Assembly (NCBI GenBank): GCA_002633005.1
Contig: NMRA01000947.1
Span: forward strand, 25,696-89,695
DNA from: Phoronis australis
Taxonomy: Eukaryota; Phoronida; Phoronidae
Length of the DNA stretch: 64,000 nt
Reading direction: 5' to 3'
Shown here piece by piece: positions 1 through 13,400 of this stretch. The notes beneath the pieces were generated by a model. The model worked only from the letters and a program-made list of their open reading frames with translations, did no database searches and was not told the origin of the DNA. Each line of letters opens with the position of its first letter. Position 1 is the stretch's first letter. The translations under genes and the position numbers were made by a program.

Positions 1-1489
1 ACCTCAAGAGCCCCGGGAAAGCTATCACAGCATCAGAAGCTTTAGGCTCCAGTCATCTATATGTATATGCCCAATAAAGGCTCCATATATTGATTGAGCT
101 GGCAAGGCTTGAGTAACAGCGATCTTATCTGGTCGTTAACAGTTATAAACAACTTGGGCTTAGCCTATTACAAAGCCAGCACAACAAAAAAATCGAGAAA
201 AAAATAACGTTTTCAGCAAGAAATCTTTAAGTTATATACGAGGTTATCGAAAATTTGTATACTGAGTCATATATTTTGTATTTAGAGAAATATGCATTTC
301 AACACTGAAAGGGTATATTTTTCTCACAGTATTAAAGGAATTCTTAATTTCTCATCTATTTGGTCATGCAGCCATCTCTTTGCAATAAAACTTTCTAAAA
401 ACGAACGGTGCGTTCAAAGCAAAAAAACGGTAACAATAACATTACCAAGGTTTCGTTTGATAGGCCTACTAGTAGTGCATAGGCCTACATGGCCAAGATG
501 AAATCTCATGAACACTGTTGTGATATTATGATCTTGTTTTCGATTTATTATAGAACTATGGCCCTGTAATTGTTAAAAAATTCGTAGCATGTTTAAAACG
601 GTTCTAGGACTGGACCTGAAAAAAATATCAGAGCCCAGACTCTTCCCAGCATCCGATCAGGGCAAAGGTCGACGGTGGGGTATAAAGAATGGCCAAATGA
701 ACTTAGGCCTCAGTAGCCAAGTGTTGGGATCGTTTGTTGACGAATTTTGCAGGGAAATCGCTGATTCTAGTGCCGGAGCGGCGTGTCTCAAGAGTTTAGC
801 TTGATGAACAAAAATGACAAAACGAAAATGAAGCAATGAAATAAGTCTTGATCTGATAATTACAACACTCTATGTCAAAATTCAGTCCGGAGCAGACCGG
901 GCAACACGGAAATTCACAGGCAAAGCCTAGTCTCGGGGTCCCAAGTTTTGATTGAATATAATGGAATACATTGGTCACGTGAAGGTTTTGGTATACCTGG
1001 GGTCCGTTCCAAGAAATTAACTATGCAATCTTTTTTTTATTTCGCCTAAGACTAGGCCTAATTTGTCGCAACTTACCGACTTTTCCGGTGCTGGTAGCCT
1101 AGGCTTCATCTAATCAAACTCTTAAGACAAAGCTTAAGTTAAAAATCTATGCCAAAATTAAGACCACTTTCTTGGAAATTAAAGTTTTATCTTAAAACTG
1201 ATTTAAAGATTCGCCTTTAGCTAAGTCAGTGGAATGTTCCCCATGGCCACTATGAGCGTGCCAGTCGACCGATAGCCTAGTCTCAATCTCGTTCGCCTCA
1301 GTGACAAAAGATAGCGGTGTGTGTCACCATAGATTATACACTCTATCACAGTGCTAAACGAAAGTATAGGTGGCGCTGTGTCAGAGGGTTCATAGATTAT
1401 GTACTATAGTCTATGGTGTCACAAGGAATGAAAATATCCACAGTCCAAAATTTTAAAGAGGTCGGATAAATTTGGCTACGGTCTGTTGT
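1..1489. other. Gene-free left flank
   Basis: No convincing exon or conserved protein on either strand; the short open frames have no recognisable domain. A weak inverted repeat (arms near 1319-1336 and 1401-1421, 'gtcaccatagattata' against its near complement) may be a small foldback element. Otherwise AT-rich sequence with frequent 'taggcct' words. Confidence 0.5.
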
Positions 1490-1947
1490 CTAATTCTCGG
1501 GACATAATGTAGGAGTGCGGCTTCCACTAACACGATTTTCTTTGCCAAATTTTGTTAAGCTGACCTTCGCACGGTGGTTTAGGTCAGGAGGGCACGAACA
1601 TTTGACCCAGTTTTTGATGCCAATGTTTGCTTTTGTCATGTGGTAATGAGTTAAGGGGACGAGTTGTTTGCCACTGAAGGGTACAGCAGTGATTGAAGAT
1701 TGACCCTCCGTGAAAACAGAATTTATTTGCATCACGGCGGTGCAGTGTCACCGTTTACGTATTTCGAACATCTGCTTGTGCTTGAAAACAGTGTAAATAC
1801 GGTTAGTTTCTTTATATCACCTGTCGAGACGCTGGGTAGTTATACATGTAAACTATTACTGTATTAGGCAATGACCATCGCCTCTGTTGGCCCGACCTGG
1901 TCGAATTAAAGTACAGGTTTGTACCAAATAGGAAATTTTCAAATTTT

Positions 1948-1973
1948 CAATTACGTTTTAAAAAACGTAATTG
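1948..1973. repeat. 26-nt near-perfect palindrome
   Basis: 'caattacgtttt', then AA, then 'aaaacgtaattg'. The arms are fully complementary. It lies at the point where unit 1 departs from unit 2 (homology resumes near 3600), so it may mark the left end of a ~1.65-kb insertion in unit 1. Confidence 0.7.
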
Positions 1974-3200
1974 AGATTCTAATAATATATGCTATCACAA
2001 ATGCCTTTTTGTGGAAAGTGAAATGGCATTTTTAGGTTTATCAATATTGAGTGACATGTACTTGATTAAAGTCAGACACACTGCAGAGGCAACAAGTTTA
2101 AGTTGAAAACACCGGAACAAATGGCGTACACAGCAACTCAAGGTTGGTTAGAACAAACATGGAAGAAAACACGACCGATCATCCCATATGATCCCTATGG
2201 AACACCACTAATTGCTGTAATGCAGATTAATCTGGAGTAGAATGTGTTAAGAACGTCAACGGTTATAACTGGATAACCTCTGTAGTTGTTCCTTTCAACA
2301 CCATGGTAATACGTAGAATGGAAAGGTATAATTTATGTTTGATGCCTTAGATAAATGAATGATGTTATTGGATGATATCGCTATAGTCGAAATATTGCAA
2401 ATTTCAACATAGGCCTACAAGTTCAATGATAGCCCATTCAGTAGACTGATGTATCATGAAACCATATTGGGAAGCAAAAATAGTAATCGATGAAGTATTC
2501 GACAGTTTTCAAGTATTTTAGATGAACATGGGAAAAATAGATATGTTTATAATTGTTAAGAGTGATTGTTTTCAGTTGACAACTAATGAGGTAATTTAAA
2601 ATAAAATGCTTAAATATGCTCGACATACTGTTCTAAGCATGCCTTTCCACGGGGGAAAGTCCAATTTCATGGTTTTCTCCACTGGCATTCGACATATTTT
2701 GCACCATTTTCAATGCTACTAAACCTACCCGTTGGGCGCATTTCAACGCTCTGTGTTGCTCTTGTTAGTTTAGTCAGGTAAATAATATCATTGTTGCAAT
2801 TATTATAGATTTTGTCGTGCGTTAAGAATAAAACATCTCGGTATATTGTAATTAAAGCTTGCATACATTCAAGTTGTTCTCTCACGACACAATTTTGATT
2901 GTAATACAAGTATTATTACTAATTGCCACTGTAGACACTTTTATAGTTCCGTTATTCATTGTCATGTGATATTGTTTTCATTTCTAGTCATTATACACCA
3001 GATTGAAAATTATCATGTTAAATCTAGTGTGCAGTTGATTGTGTATTTTCTTGTTTTAACAAGTGGGCATGCAATAAAAATTATGTATTTGTCAAGTGCA
3101 TTTCTGCATTAAATTATTCATGCCATAATTCAAGTATGTTGTAGCTTGCAGTAATATTTTTTTCTGGTGGTTCGCAGAAACTTCTATATAACCCAATGAA

Positions 3201-3590
3201 GATGTTTGCGGCAAGCTTGCAGCAATGTGTGCGGTTGGGTTGCAGGAACTGTTCAATATAAGGACATAGAGATGTTTGCGGCAAGCTTGCAGTAATATGT
3301 GCGGCTGGGTTGCAGGAACTGTTCCATATAAGGACATAGAGATGTTTGCTGCAAGCTTGTGGCAAACTTCATTTGCATGGTAAAAGTTTGCTGCGTGTTT
3401 GCGGCAAGCATGCGGCAAGCTTGCGGCAAGCTTGCGGCAAGCTTGCGGGAATGTTTGCGGCTGGGTTGCAGGAAATTTGCATCCACTCTTTGGTCAGAGT
3501 TGATTCTACGTGTTTGCGGCTGGTTTGCAGAAACTTTCGCAGCAAGCTTGTCGCAACTTTGCGGCAACCTTGCGGCAAGTGTTTGCAGGA
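3201..3590 (+). repeat. GC-skewed tandem array (70-bp and 11-bp units)
   Basis: Two 70-bp units (3201-3270 and 3271-3340) start with 'gatgtttgcggcaagcttgc' and end with 'aggacataga'; a third, truncated unit follows. Then come four 11-bp units of 'tgcggcaagct' (3400-3443) and further degenerate copies of the words 'gcggcaag' and 'gcggctgggttgcagga'. Both strands stay open over ~300 bp only because of this low complexity. Absent from unit 2. Confidence 0.85.
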
Positions 3591-4468
3591 AGGCCTTTTT
3601 TTGGTATGGGTAAGCCCAACTCTGACCCTAACCTAAGCCACAAAAGGTAGGCCTACATTCCTTGGACTAATAGCCAAATAGAATTTTCAGCTATGTAGTC
3701 CGTCAATAGTACAACATCTGCCGATAAGAACATGGCATCTCTTAATTACTCAAGGAAAGTCTCATCCTGAAAGTAAGTGAGAACAATTGGATTCTAACAG
3801 TAGAGAAGGTACGTACGTGATGCTCCCGTACAAGGACCGAGCTTTCACATGCCGGTGGCATATCGGTGATGCCTCACATTGATTAAACCATCAAAGTCTC
3901 ATTTAAGTATCTCAGGTCCTGCATATAGGAGGCCATTGAAGTCTTTAATTCCTTCCAATATACTCCTGTATAATTAAACTTTTTTTCGAGCAGTCCTTCA
4001 TTCAGTTGCTCTAATCGGCAACTGCATGACCATTTCTACACTTCATGCACCAGGGGACATGATGTCTCCATAATTCACCGAAAAGCTTCTGGTGTACAGT
4101 ATGAATTTATACGCCCTATGGGAGCATGATCGTCATCTCTAGACCTACTGCTATGTATAGAGACATTGGCACTGTATAATTATTATGATTGGACTCTAAT
4201 GAGATGAAAATCTGACTAATTAATATGCCATTCTAATAGGTGAGAAGAAAGTCTAACTGGCTCATGAGAATACAGTGATATTCTAATGTGAGAATGCAGT
4301 GAGGATCTAAATTTGCATCACACACAGTGAGAATTTCTCTTATTGGTAATTCTCAGAAATCACCCTTTACGTGTAATTTTCTGTTATTGGGCTGATTATA
4401 ATTGTTTTCGGGTTGGCAAATTTAAGTTATATTTTCCACATTTTAGTGTGAGATTCCGACGATTCCAA

Positions 4469-7400
4469 ATGAGTGAGAAGCAGCCAATTTTGTCCCAGCC
4501 TGTGGGATACAACAACTTCCAAGCAGGTAAGCCGGCGCTAGGCCACGTCTATGGTCTACACAGCTGTCTGAAAGCTAGACAATAAAGCTAGTTTCAGAGG
4601 GATGTATCATCTAGTACAATTGCATGCACATGGTTGTTCTTTTGTCTGTAGCTACATGCTGGCCAACAAGTACAGAAAACAGTCTCGGCTGTTATATTAC
4701 AGCACTGCCGAATTGATTCCTCACATAATGCTTTATCATTAGGTTGAAATGTACTTAAGACACCAAAGTGGCCTTTGGCTGTCTAAGAAACTATAACGTT
4801 AACTCTCCGCTTATTAAACACACCTCATTTTGCTCATCAAAAATTATATTGAAAAATGAATTTCTTTTCTGACCACAGAGTAATCAATTCTTGTAATACA
4901 CACATTTTTGTTTTGACTATTAGGAAGGACTGATTGAATACTGCATATTCACCACTTAAAATGATACTAAACCCTGTCTTGGTAATTTCAACCAAACACT
5001 CGACGTTCTGTCACCTGCTAAATTAATGCACCATTGGCATCACACTTGAGTAATCAAAGCAGGTTTCAAGATAAACGTCACACTTTCTTTGTCACAGATA
5101 GGATATTATGGTTCTTGGTGGGCAGTCTTTCACTACAGTTGTCCTGTACTAGCTTGCCTAAAGCGTTGGTCACGCTTGCCCATTTTGCAAACTTTGCAAG
5201 AAATTTACAAAATTTTGATCAGAACATTTGAGGGTTGTCAAGGGTTACAGAGCATTATTTTGTTTCAGAAAACTAGACGGGACTGTCGTTTTGTGATATC
5301 CATTATTAGTCCAAAACTGGGTTTGATATCCTATTAGTGTTACATGTGACCTTATCAACAAGTCCGTTCATTGTGCTTGATATGTAACTAAAGTATTTAA
5401 CTCGGCAAAAGTACAAGGTAGGCCTGTTATGTTCTGAAATTAGGAATTTCATAGAATTTGATTTTTGACTTTATCCCGGCTTGGAATCTTCCTCTTTTAA
5501 GAGGATTTCCACTTTTTTGGTTTCGATTTCCCCTTATTTGATTTCCAGTTTCCTCTTTTTTGTTTCTTTTTCATCATTATGATTATTTTGGCTTTATTCA
5601 CGCAAAAACATTTATTTCAGTTAAATTTCACAACACAGATATATTTCTATCAAACAAGCCTATTAATTTGTGGCACAAAACATCTCCTGAAAATTTTCCT
5701 TTTTGGCCATTAGACATTTCCTGTTTTATACCAGTCTGGCACAAATGAGATTACGTGAAATTGCGGTTTTAAAAATTTACAAGATGCATTCATACCAAAA
5801 CAACGCTATCAATAAAATGGCCAAATTTTATTTTTAATAGCACAGCCCAGTCAGCCTAGATAGGATCTGATAAGATATTAGAGCTATTATCGAACAAAAG
5901 AGAGCTGGCCCTCCCCAACCATGAACGTCACAATGGAGTTAATCAGTCTTGTAAGATACTGGCTACAGGGGTTATCCTCCCAACCTGTTGTTGGGGTTTA
6001 GAATCAACAAGTTGGGAGCAATGGGAAAACACCATAATGAGTTTCCTACGTTACAAGATAATTGTTTTTAACCTGTCCTTAAGGTGTTCACAACAGTCTG
6101 TAACTAATATGATCATCTTCATATTTTGAGTTTGTTAGTGTGCTTTGGTTGATTAGTTGAGATGAGTGTTTACCATCACAGAACAAGTACAATGGATGGA
6201 GAGGCCTACAGCTGCTCCTGGGTGTCCTCCGGGCTTGGAATACCTGACCTTAGTTGACCAGCTTCTCATTCACCAGCAGGTGGAGCTGCTGCAAGGTAAA
6301 GTACTGGCTCAGTGACAAAATGGTGTAGTTTTGGAAAGCACGCAGAATCGACATCTTCTTTCCAGGTCAAATTTTAAAATCTTGGTGTTTTGTTTTGGAT
6401 CGCAAATTCAGCATCGTCTGATTGACAGTGCTATAATGATGCATGTAGGTTGCATTAACTTTCCTTTTTACCAAAAATAACAAATGAGTAATATGATGGA
6501 AAACCAACAATTTAGTTTGTGTGCAAAATGGAGCCAACTATTGTTAACTGAATAATGGTTTTTAGTATTGATCAAGTGTAACCAGGTTCTGTGATAAAAA
6601 GTACACTGGACTGGGACAGAAATTGAAACTCAACTGAGGTTTAATTGAGATTCAATTGAAATTCAATTGAAGTTTTTTGCCATGTAAATGAATTGATTCA
6701 ATTCATTAACATATTCAATAGCCATTCAATAGGAATTCAATAGCCGTTCAATAGCCATTCAATTCTCCATGCAGTACAGGTTCATCCCATATTCAATATA
6801 TAGCCATTCAATGGCCATTCAATAGTCGTTCAATGGCCATTCAATTTTTCTAACTATACAGTATAATTTGAATTTCAAGTATTTTCTACAATAAATTAAA
6901 TATTTCAAAAATAGGATGTATTGTTGTTAACTTCGTCAAGAGATAAGAATAGTTCACAATCTTCATTCAACAATCTGGCATGCACGAATAAAATCAAATC
7001 ATAGACAACTGAACATTTCGAAACATTAAATCGAAACCTGCACAAGTATTACAATTATCATACAGCATCAATCAAAGAAAAACAGAAACAGAGCCTTAGG
7101 CATTTGAAAAGTAGCAGCCTTTGTAAACATTTTGAAGAATCTAATGCTGACTAATTGTAGATTGGTTTTCCAACATTTGTATGCTGAGCCTCGTACGTGA
7201 AATAATTATATGACACTATGAACTTAGTTGAACACATCCATACATTGAAGGGTAAATGAGTCGATATCTAGTTAGCTAAGTAAATGTAGGCGATAAGATA
7301 AAAAATAATAATTTCAGGCATACAAAGCTATAGCAGCAATATATTAGTTGTCTGAAAAGCATGGTCCACATGTGATACCAAATCTTTAAATGTCGGCATT

Positions 7401-10400
7401 GTACAGCCTTTCATGGTCTCTGAAGAACTCTGGAGTCCGCACTTTTCAGAGCACTGAGACTTGATATAATCCATTAATTTGAGGTATCTGTCCACAACAG
7501 GAATATGATGGCCGGCACTGTGTTGGTGGGTCAGTGAGCATTAGCTTCCAAGAGTTATAGTCTTTTCACTTCATCATGCATGTTTTCAAAGTCTTCATTT
7601 TAACTTTGTGTTGAGCTTGTCGCTCAGGAAATACATGAATGCTTTCTTAGTTAATTAGCCATAGTCTTTAGAAAATTTAATATGCTTTTGACTAAGAGCG
7701 TTATTTGCTACACTAATGAAAACTCCAGAAATAGGAAACCTACCATAAAACTTGTTTGAAGTCTATTCACTGAAGAAAAATAATGAGTACAAAGCATGGG
7801 TATCAGTGACAATTTCATTGTGACTTTCTCATAACATAATATTACCTACATCTATGAACACAGTGTTTCATTGTAAATGCAGTTTAAATTTTTTACATTA
7901 TTTGGCACTTGGGAATATCATCCAGCACCAACCAACATATTTATCAAAGGCTTCAAATTCATAACCTCTGCAGTACTGTGACGGTTTGAATGGCCTTCAC
8001 GAAGTACATGTAGCTTATGTCACTTAATAGGGCCTTAACTCCTTAGCCAAAGTGAGTACTATTTCATTTTCCAATTTGTACTGTTTCAGTTGTGATAGCC
8101 AAATATCTCTAGCATCTCATTAACTCATAGCTGAAATTTGATTTTTAGTCCCATGAGCAGAACAATTAAACCATACTGCAGAGACACTACGGGTAGATGA
8201 CTGGTGGCAAGGCAAACCTCTAATATCCAATACATGTACATCTCTTACTTAGTGCCTATATAGCTCAATTATTTAGTTTCAGTTCATGTAACCAAAATAA
8301 GAATTTACTTCTCTCAATCAAACAATTGCTCTGATGTGAGAATTTTAACACAGAATCATAAAAATGTGTTTCTAAGTGTTAAGTAATTAAAGTAAATAAA
8401 ATAATATGTTAGGTCAAAACACGATTAACTGACACTTGTCTTGACAACTACAAGCACATGCAGGTTTTGGTCTGTAACCCAACTCATTTTGAAATCTGTG
8501 CTCTACTACTTAACTTCCATAACCTTAATCAATTGAATCACTGCAGAAATTCAATAGCCGTTCAATAGCCATTCAATTGACGGCATAATCAGGTTCAAGG
8601 GAAGTGCCAATTGAATTTTCATTCAATAGACATATTCAATAGAAGTTCAATTTTCTATTGAGATTCAATTGAATTTCAATTGAATCTCAATTGAAACTCA
8701 ACGTTTCCTTTTCGTATGAGTTAGCACCGCACATGTATAGATCTCCAAAGCACCCATAATTCATATCATGCGCGCACCCAGCCTAAAGTGTAGGGGGGCT
8801 CGAATTTTTCGGTGAGAGGACCTTTTTGTGAAAGAAATTAACGAGGACTAAATAAAAAACGGGGCTACTGGGTTCAGGCGCACGAATTGTGCATCCAAGC
8901 CGACTTCCCGTCTGGAGATTTTTTGGACTTTTGTCTCGTTTACTAGGACTTGCTTCGGACCTTTTTGCCCAATTTTTCCGAGCTCCCCTTAGGTGCGCCC
9001 ATGCATATGAAACTTTCTAGTTCTGTCGCACATGGCTGGATTTGGCAACTTGCTGGTTGACAAATGCGAATTCCTATTTTGTTTGGCAACCTGGTAAAAG
9101 TCACAGGACACCACGGAGTTATTGCCACTCAGTGTCCAAGTACTCACTCAAAATGTTGCAGGATGGAAAACTGACAGAAGTCGGGGTCATTGGGAAACAT
9201 TTCGTTGTTTGATTTGCTCAAAATTGCTTAAAGAGAAATGGTGTAGGGTATCTATTTCAGTTTTCACTGGCTGGGAAGTGAACAACAGATATGCAATTAA
9301 GAATTCCATGGGCCAGCAAGTCTACTTTGCCGTTGAAGGTACGTAACTTCACCATTATTAACAACAGATGGCCCCAGTAGACGAGTGTCTGGCAGGCAAT
9401 TTTATACGCCCACATATTTATGTGTTGGCACATTATGCCGTCATCCCTGTCCGTCCGTCTATCCGTCCGTCCGGTATACACTGCTGTATCTCCAAAACCT
9501 CTTGATGTATGTTCATGAAATTTTGCAGATATGTTTTCTTCATCGATGTGACGACATGAGCAAATTTTTGGAAAGATTCGACTACCATTGTGCCCCCTAA
9601 TGGTAATTTTAGTTTTTTATCTTTGCCTCGGCATCTTTGGTGTTCCTTAAGAGATTTTCATGACATTTGGCAAATCTATTAGGAAGATTACACCACCTTT
9701 TTGAATGGATTCAACTTCTTGTGCGCCACCTAGTAGCCATTTTTACTGTTTGCTTTTTTTCCATCTGCCCCTCTATAGGCCAAACCACTGTGTGAGTCAG
9801 TAATATAATTAATTGATGTACATGTTCCTTCTCAGGAGAAGACGGCTGGCGATAATTTTCAGACACCTCACTGAGACTACAGTCGTGGCTCCTTCTAGTG
9901 GCAGTTTTTTCGTACATGGCTGCGGTATCACCTAAACCCTCTGTAGGAACTTTCCTAAATATAGCAAGGGCTTTTATTTGACAACAGGTGACGATTACTC
10001 TTGGATGGAACCAACCTGTGCTGTTCCCCTACTGGCAATTTTTTTTTATTTTCCTCTTAATCTTTGGAGTTCCTAGATGGAATTTTATGAAATTTCTTTT
10101 ATAGATTATTTTTAAAGACTGAGGTAATGACATCTTTTTGTTTTTCAGATGGATTTGACGTAGTGCATGTCACCTAGTGGCCATTTTTTATTATTGAGTC
10201 TATTTTTGGCGTCCGCCTCTGTCGGCCAAGTCGTGGCAAGACTGTATGCCTCCTAATGGTCATTATTTATTATGTTTTAGTCTGTTTTTCGCATTCATCT
10301 TTCTATTGGCCAAACCACCCTAAGAATCGTTATGAAAATTGGTAAAGGTGTTCCTACTGGGAAGAGCACGGTTGACAATTTGTGGACAGTTTGATTACTG

Positions 10401-13400
10401 TGGCGCCCCCTAATGGCAGTTTGCTTTTCTCACATCTTCACCTGTTTCTCCCTGTTACATCTTTGTGAAATTAGGCAAGTATTTATCTATGACCATTTTT
10501 ACAACAGATGACGATGTTCAGACATATCTGATTACCAAAGTACCACAGTGCCCCCAGTTTTAATTTTTATGGGCTTGTCGGATGTGCTCTCATTGGGAGA
10601 GCAATGCTGACTTGCTATGCATCCCCTGGAGGCAAATAAGTTTGCTAGCATTGCTGTAGTTGGAATATTTAAAATTACCCCTTGTATATGTGCCTTATGC
10701 GACGCACAGGCTGGCCGCATATCAACATTTGACGTTGCTCTTGTTTATATAGTGAGGACAGGTTGCAAAAGGAATTGGGTGTTCATTAAGACGGAAAAAA
10801 GTTTAATACGGATTTGGAATGCTTTGGACAGAGCCTTAGACTACAGGTGACAGCATTTACTTGTGAACAACCAAGAGCTGGTACTAAGATTCTGTAGTTG
10901 CCAGGCTTAACTACAGCTGGGTGTAGTGCGGTTTGGGTTTACCAGCTCGTTTCCAACCACTGACCTAACATTTTTGGTCTGTGCGGTGCAATTTATTAAG
11001 ACTATACTGATTAAGTGATACTAGATAAGAAACAATCAAATTAAGTATTTGTTCAGAGTGTTAATTTACTCGATTTTGTTGCAACTTTGACGTGCCACTG
11101 TAAAACACTTCTGAATTCAGTACCAAATCTAGGATATCACGAGGTGAGCCCAACATTTTTCATTTGTGTTGTCTACCCCCCCCCCCGTNAATATTCTCAT
11201 GGAGAATTAAATATCCATAATTTGCTGCAACATAATGAATACCAAAGTTTATTTATCAGTCATTACTACTCCTTTTTGTCGGCAGCTGGGGGGTCCCCTG
11301 TCACCTCTTCCTGAATCCGCCACTGGAAATCAGTGCCTCACTGGCCATATATATAGACAAATTACTGTAAAAATCCAATTATAATCTTGGAGTGTATACT
11401 AAATTTTAGAAATAGGCAATATTGGCTATTTCAAATTCAAGAATTACAATCAATGACCAATAGAAATTCACAACATGTATATAATTGAAAACGTTGCATT
11501 GACAACAAGCTATTTGTGATGATTTGATGAACTTTCACGTATTCTGCTGACCCACTACATAGCATCCAAATCACTCATGGTTATAAGTTAATACAGCTTA
11601 ACAAGGGCTGCATGAAGATGACTGTTAAAAAAATTATTTTTAATGGTTCTGAATACCTGTGCCCAACAATAAATTGTAACATTTTGTGCTTTCACCTTCA
11701 CATCGATGAGCCTGCAAGTAATGGTTCAAAGGATTCAAATTTTGTAAGAACGGACAGATGTTTAAATGAATAAAAATCAATTTTAAAATTCCTTGCTGAA
11801 ATCTGTTTGACATTTTTCTTTGGTTTATGCAGAAACTGACATGTGCATGAGGCAGTGCTGTGGACACCACAGGGGGTTTATTATTCACGTGTTTGATAAC
11901 ATGAATCAGGTGAGTGCTCTAGTGGCCATGTCTGACATCACTGTTGGTCAGAGCTAAGCTACAATAGCTTTCTAAGATATGCGTGGCAAAGTCATAGTGA
12001 AAAACAAAAAGGAAAATTGATGAAAAAACACTCATTTTATGCAAAGAATTGTACGATGACACTTGGCTTACCTCAAAATCCAACTGCTGACTGGTGGTTT
12101 GGTAAATGGCCGAATCATAGTGCACGCCCAGCAGAATTAATGAGGAACATTACAACATGATTAAACAAAATTAATGTTTTAGGTTGTAAAAGTCACATCA
12201 CATTTCTTGTCCAATTTTAAAAATTCAAAAACCTAATCACGGGTACTTTTCATGAACTATTTAAACATGCTATTTGAAAACTATCAAAATGAAAATTTAA
12301 AAATATCATTGTCGCCCCCAGTGTGTTAATGATGGGTCTGATCATCTAGCATCTAGAGAATCATAACATCTGAAGCCTGAGATGATGTAATTAACTACCA
12401 CAGCACGGTGCCTTTGATCAATGCCTGCAGATCCCGAGTTACGCCAACCGGTCCAGTTGTCCAATCTTGACCGGTTGGGGTGGCAACGTAGGATTCGTGA
12501 TGACCGTTTGAAAATTCCCTGAAACATTTTGCTCAGCAAGCATTCAACACATTAGATGCTATATCTCATTTCCCAGAAGTACATTAACATCTGTGCTTCC
12601 TTCCAGTGAGGATTACCGTAGCCACGTACCACTGCATCTGGACTTTAATGAGTGATGTCTTTTGTTTGGGAATTAGGAAACAGTGCTGCGTGTCACTGAG
12701 TGAAAACTATGGCCTTGTTATGGGTACATTTGTTTCCCACTCATTTTTGATACAAAACTTTGCACAATTAAAATTTTGATCTGTCGTTGAACTTTGGAAG
12801 TTTTTCATTGTTTGATTGGCTGAACCAGTTAATCAATTCAGAAGAAAAGAGAAATGAGGCACATTGCAACTGCTGCTCCCTTGTTGATAAGTTCCTACTT
12901 CTATTGAGCAACACAATGGAGCCACTTGACTTATGCACACCACCACACAATAGAGTGTTCATCTGAGTGTTCTTGATGCTCCCCAAATAATACTGCAGAG
13001 AATCTTAAATGGGGGGAGAATCTCATGAGACCAATGATCACTTAAATTCTCAGGCAATTCTCAATTTTGGACTTCAGGTTTGGAAAAGCATGGCCTTGCC
13101 TATTCTTTTATAGAAAAAAAGTCGAAATTTCTTCTAGAAAATTAGACAACTGACTTTTTCGTCTTTGAATTGTGTATAGTTATTATAGGGCTGAAGACTG
13201 TTTGACAACAACAGGTATTCACACTTGGTGATTTTAGTGATTCGCAAACAATTATCATCTATTACAAACTTTTGCACTACTTGCAGGTCTGTGCTATATT
13301 TTTGAAAATGCTTTCTTAATTTTTTTTTAATTTTGACAAAAACGGTATTTGCTAAATGTGACATTTTCAGTTTTTCATAGTTTTTGCTTCATCAACCCAG

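Noticed and set aside
589-804. 71-codon frame in the left flank
   Set aside because: No domain, no supporting splice sites, and no counterpart in unit 2.
3253-3636. Overlapping open frames on both strands near 3.1-3.6 kb
   Set aside because: Low-complexity 'gcggcaag' array; open on both strands for compositional reasons, no conserved domain.
12444-12478. Small hairpin 'ccaaccggtc ... gaccggttgg'
   Set aside because: Ten-base arms in an insertion specific to gene A intron 4; too short to call an element or RNA gene.
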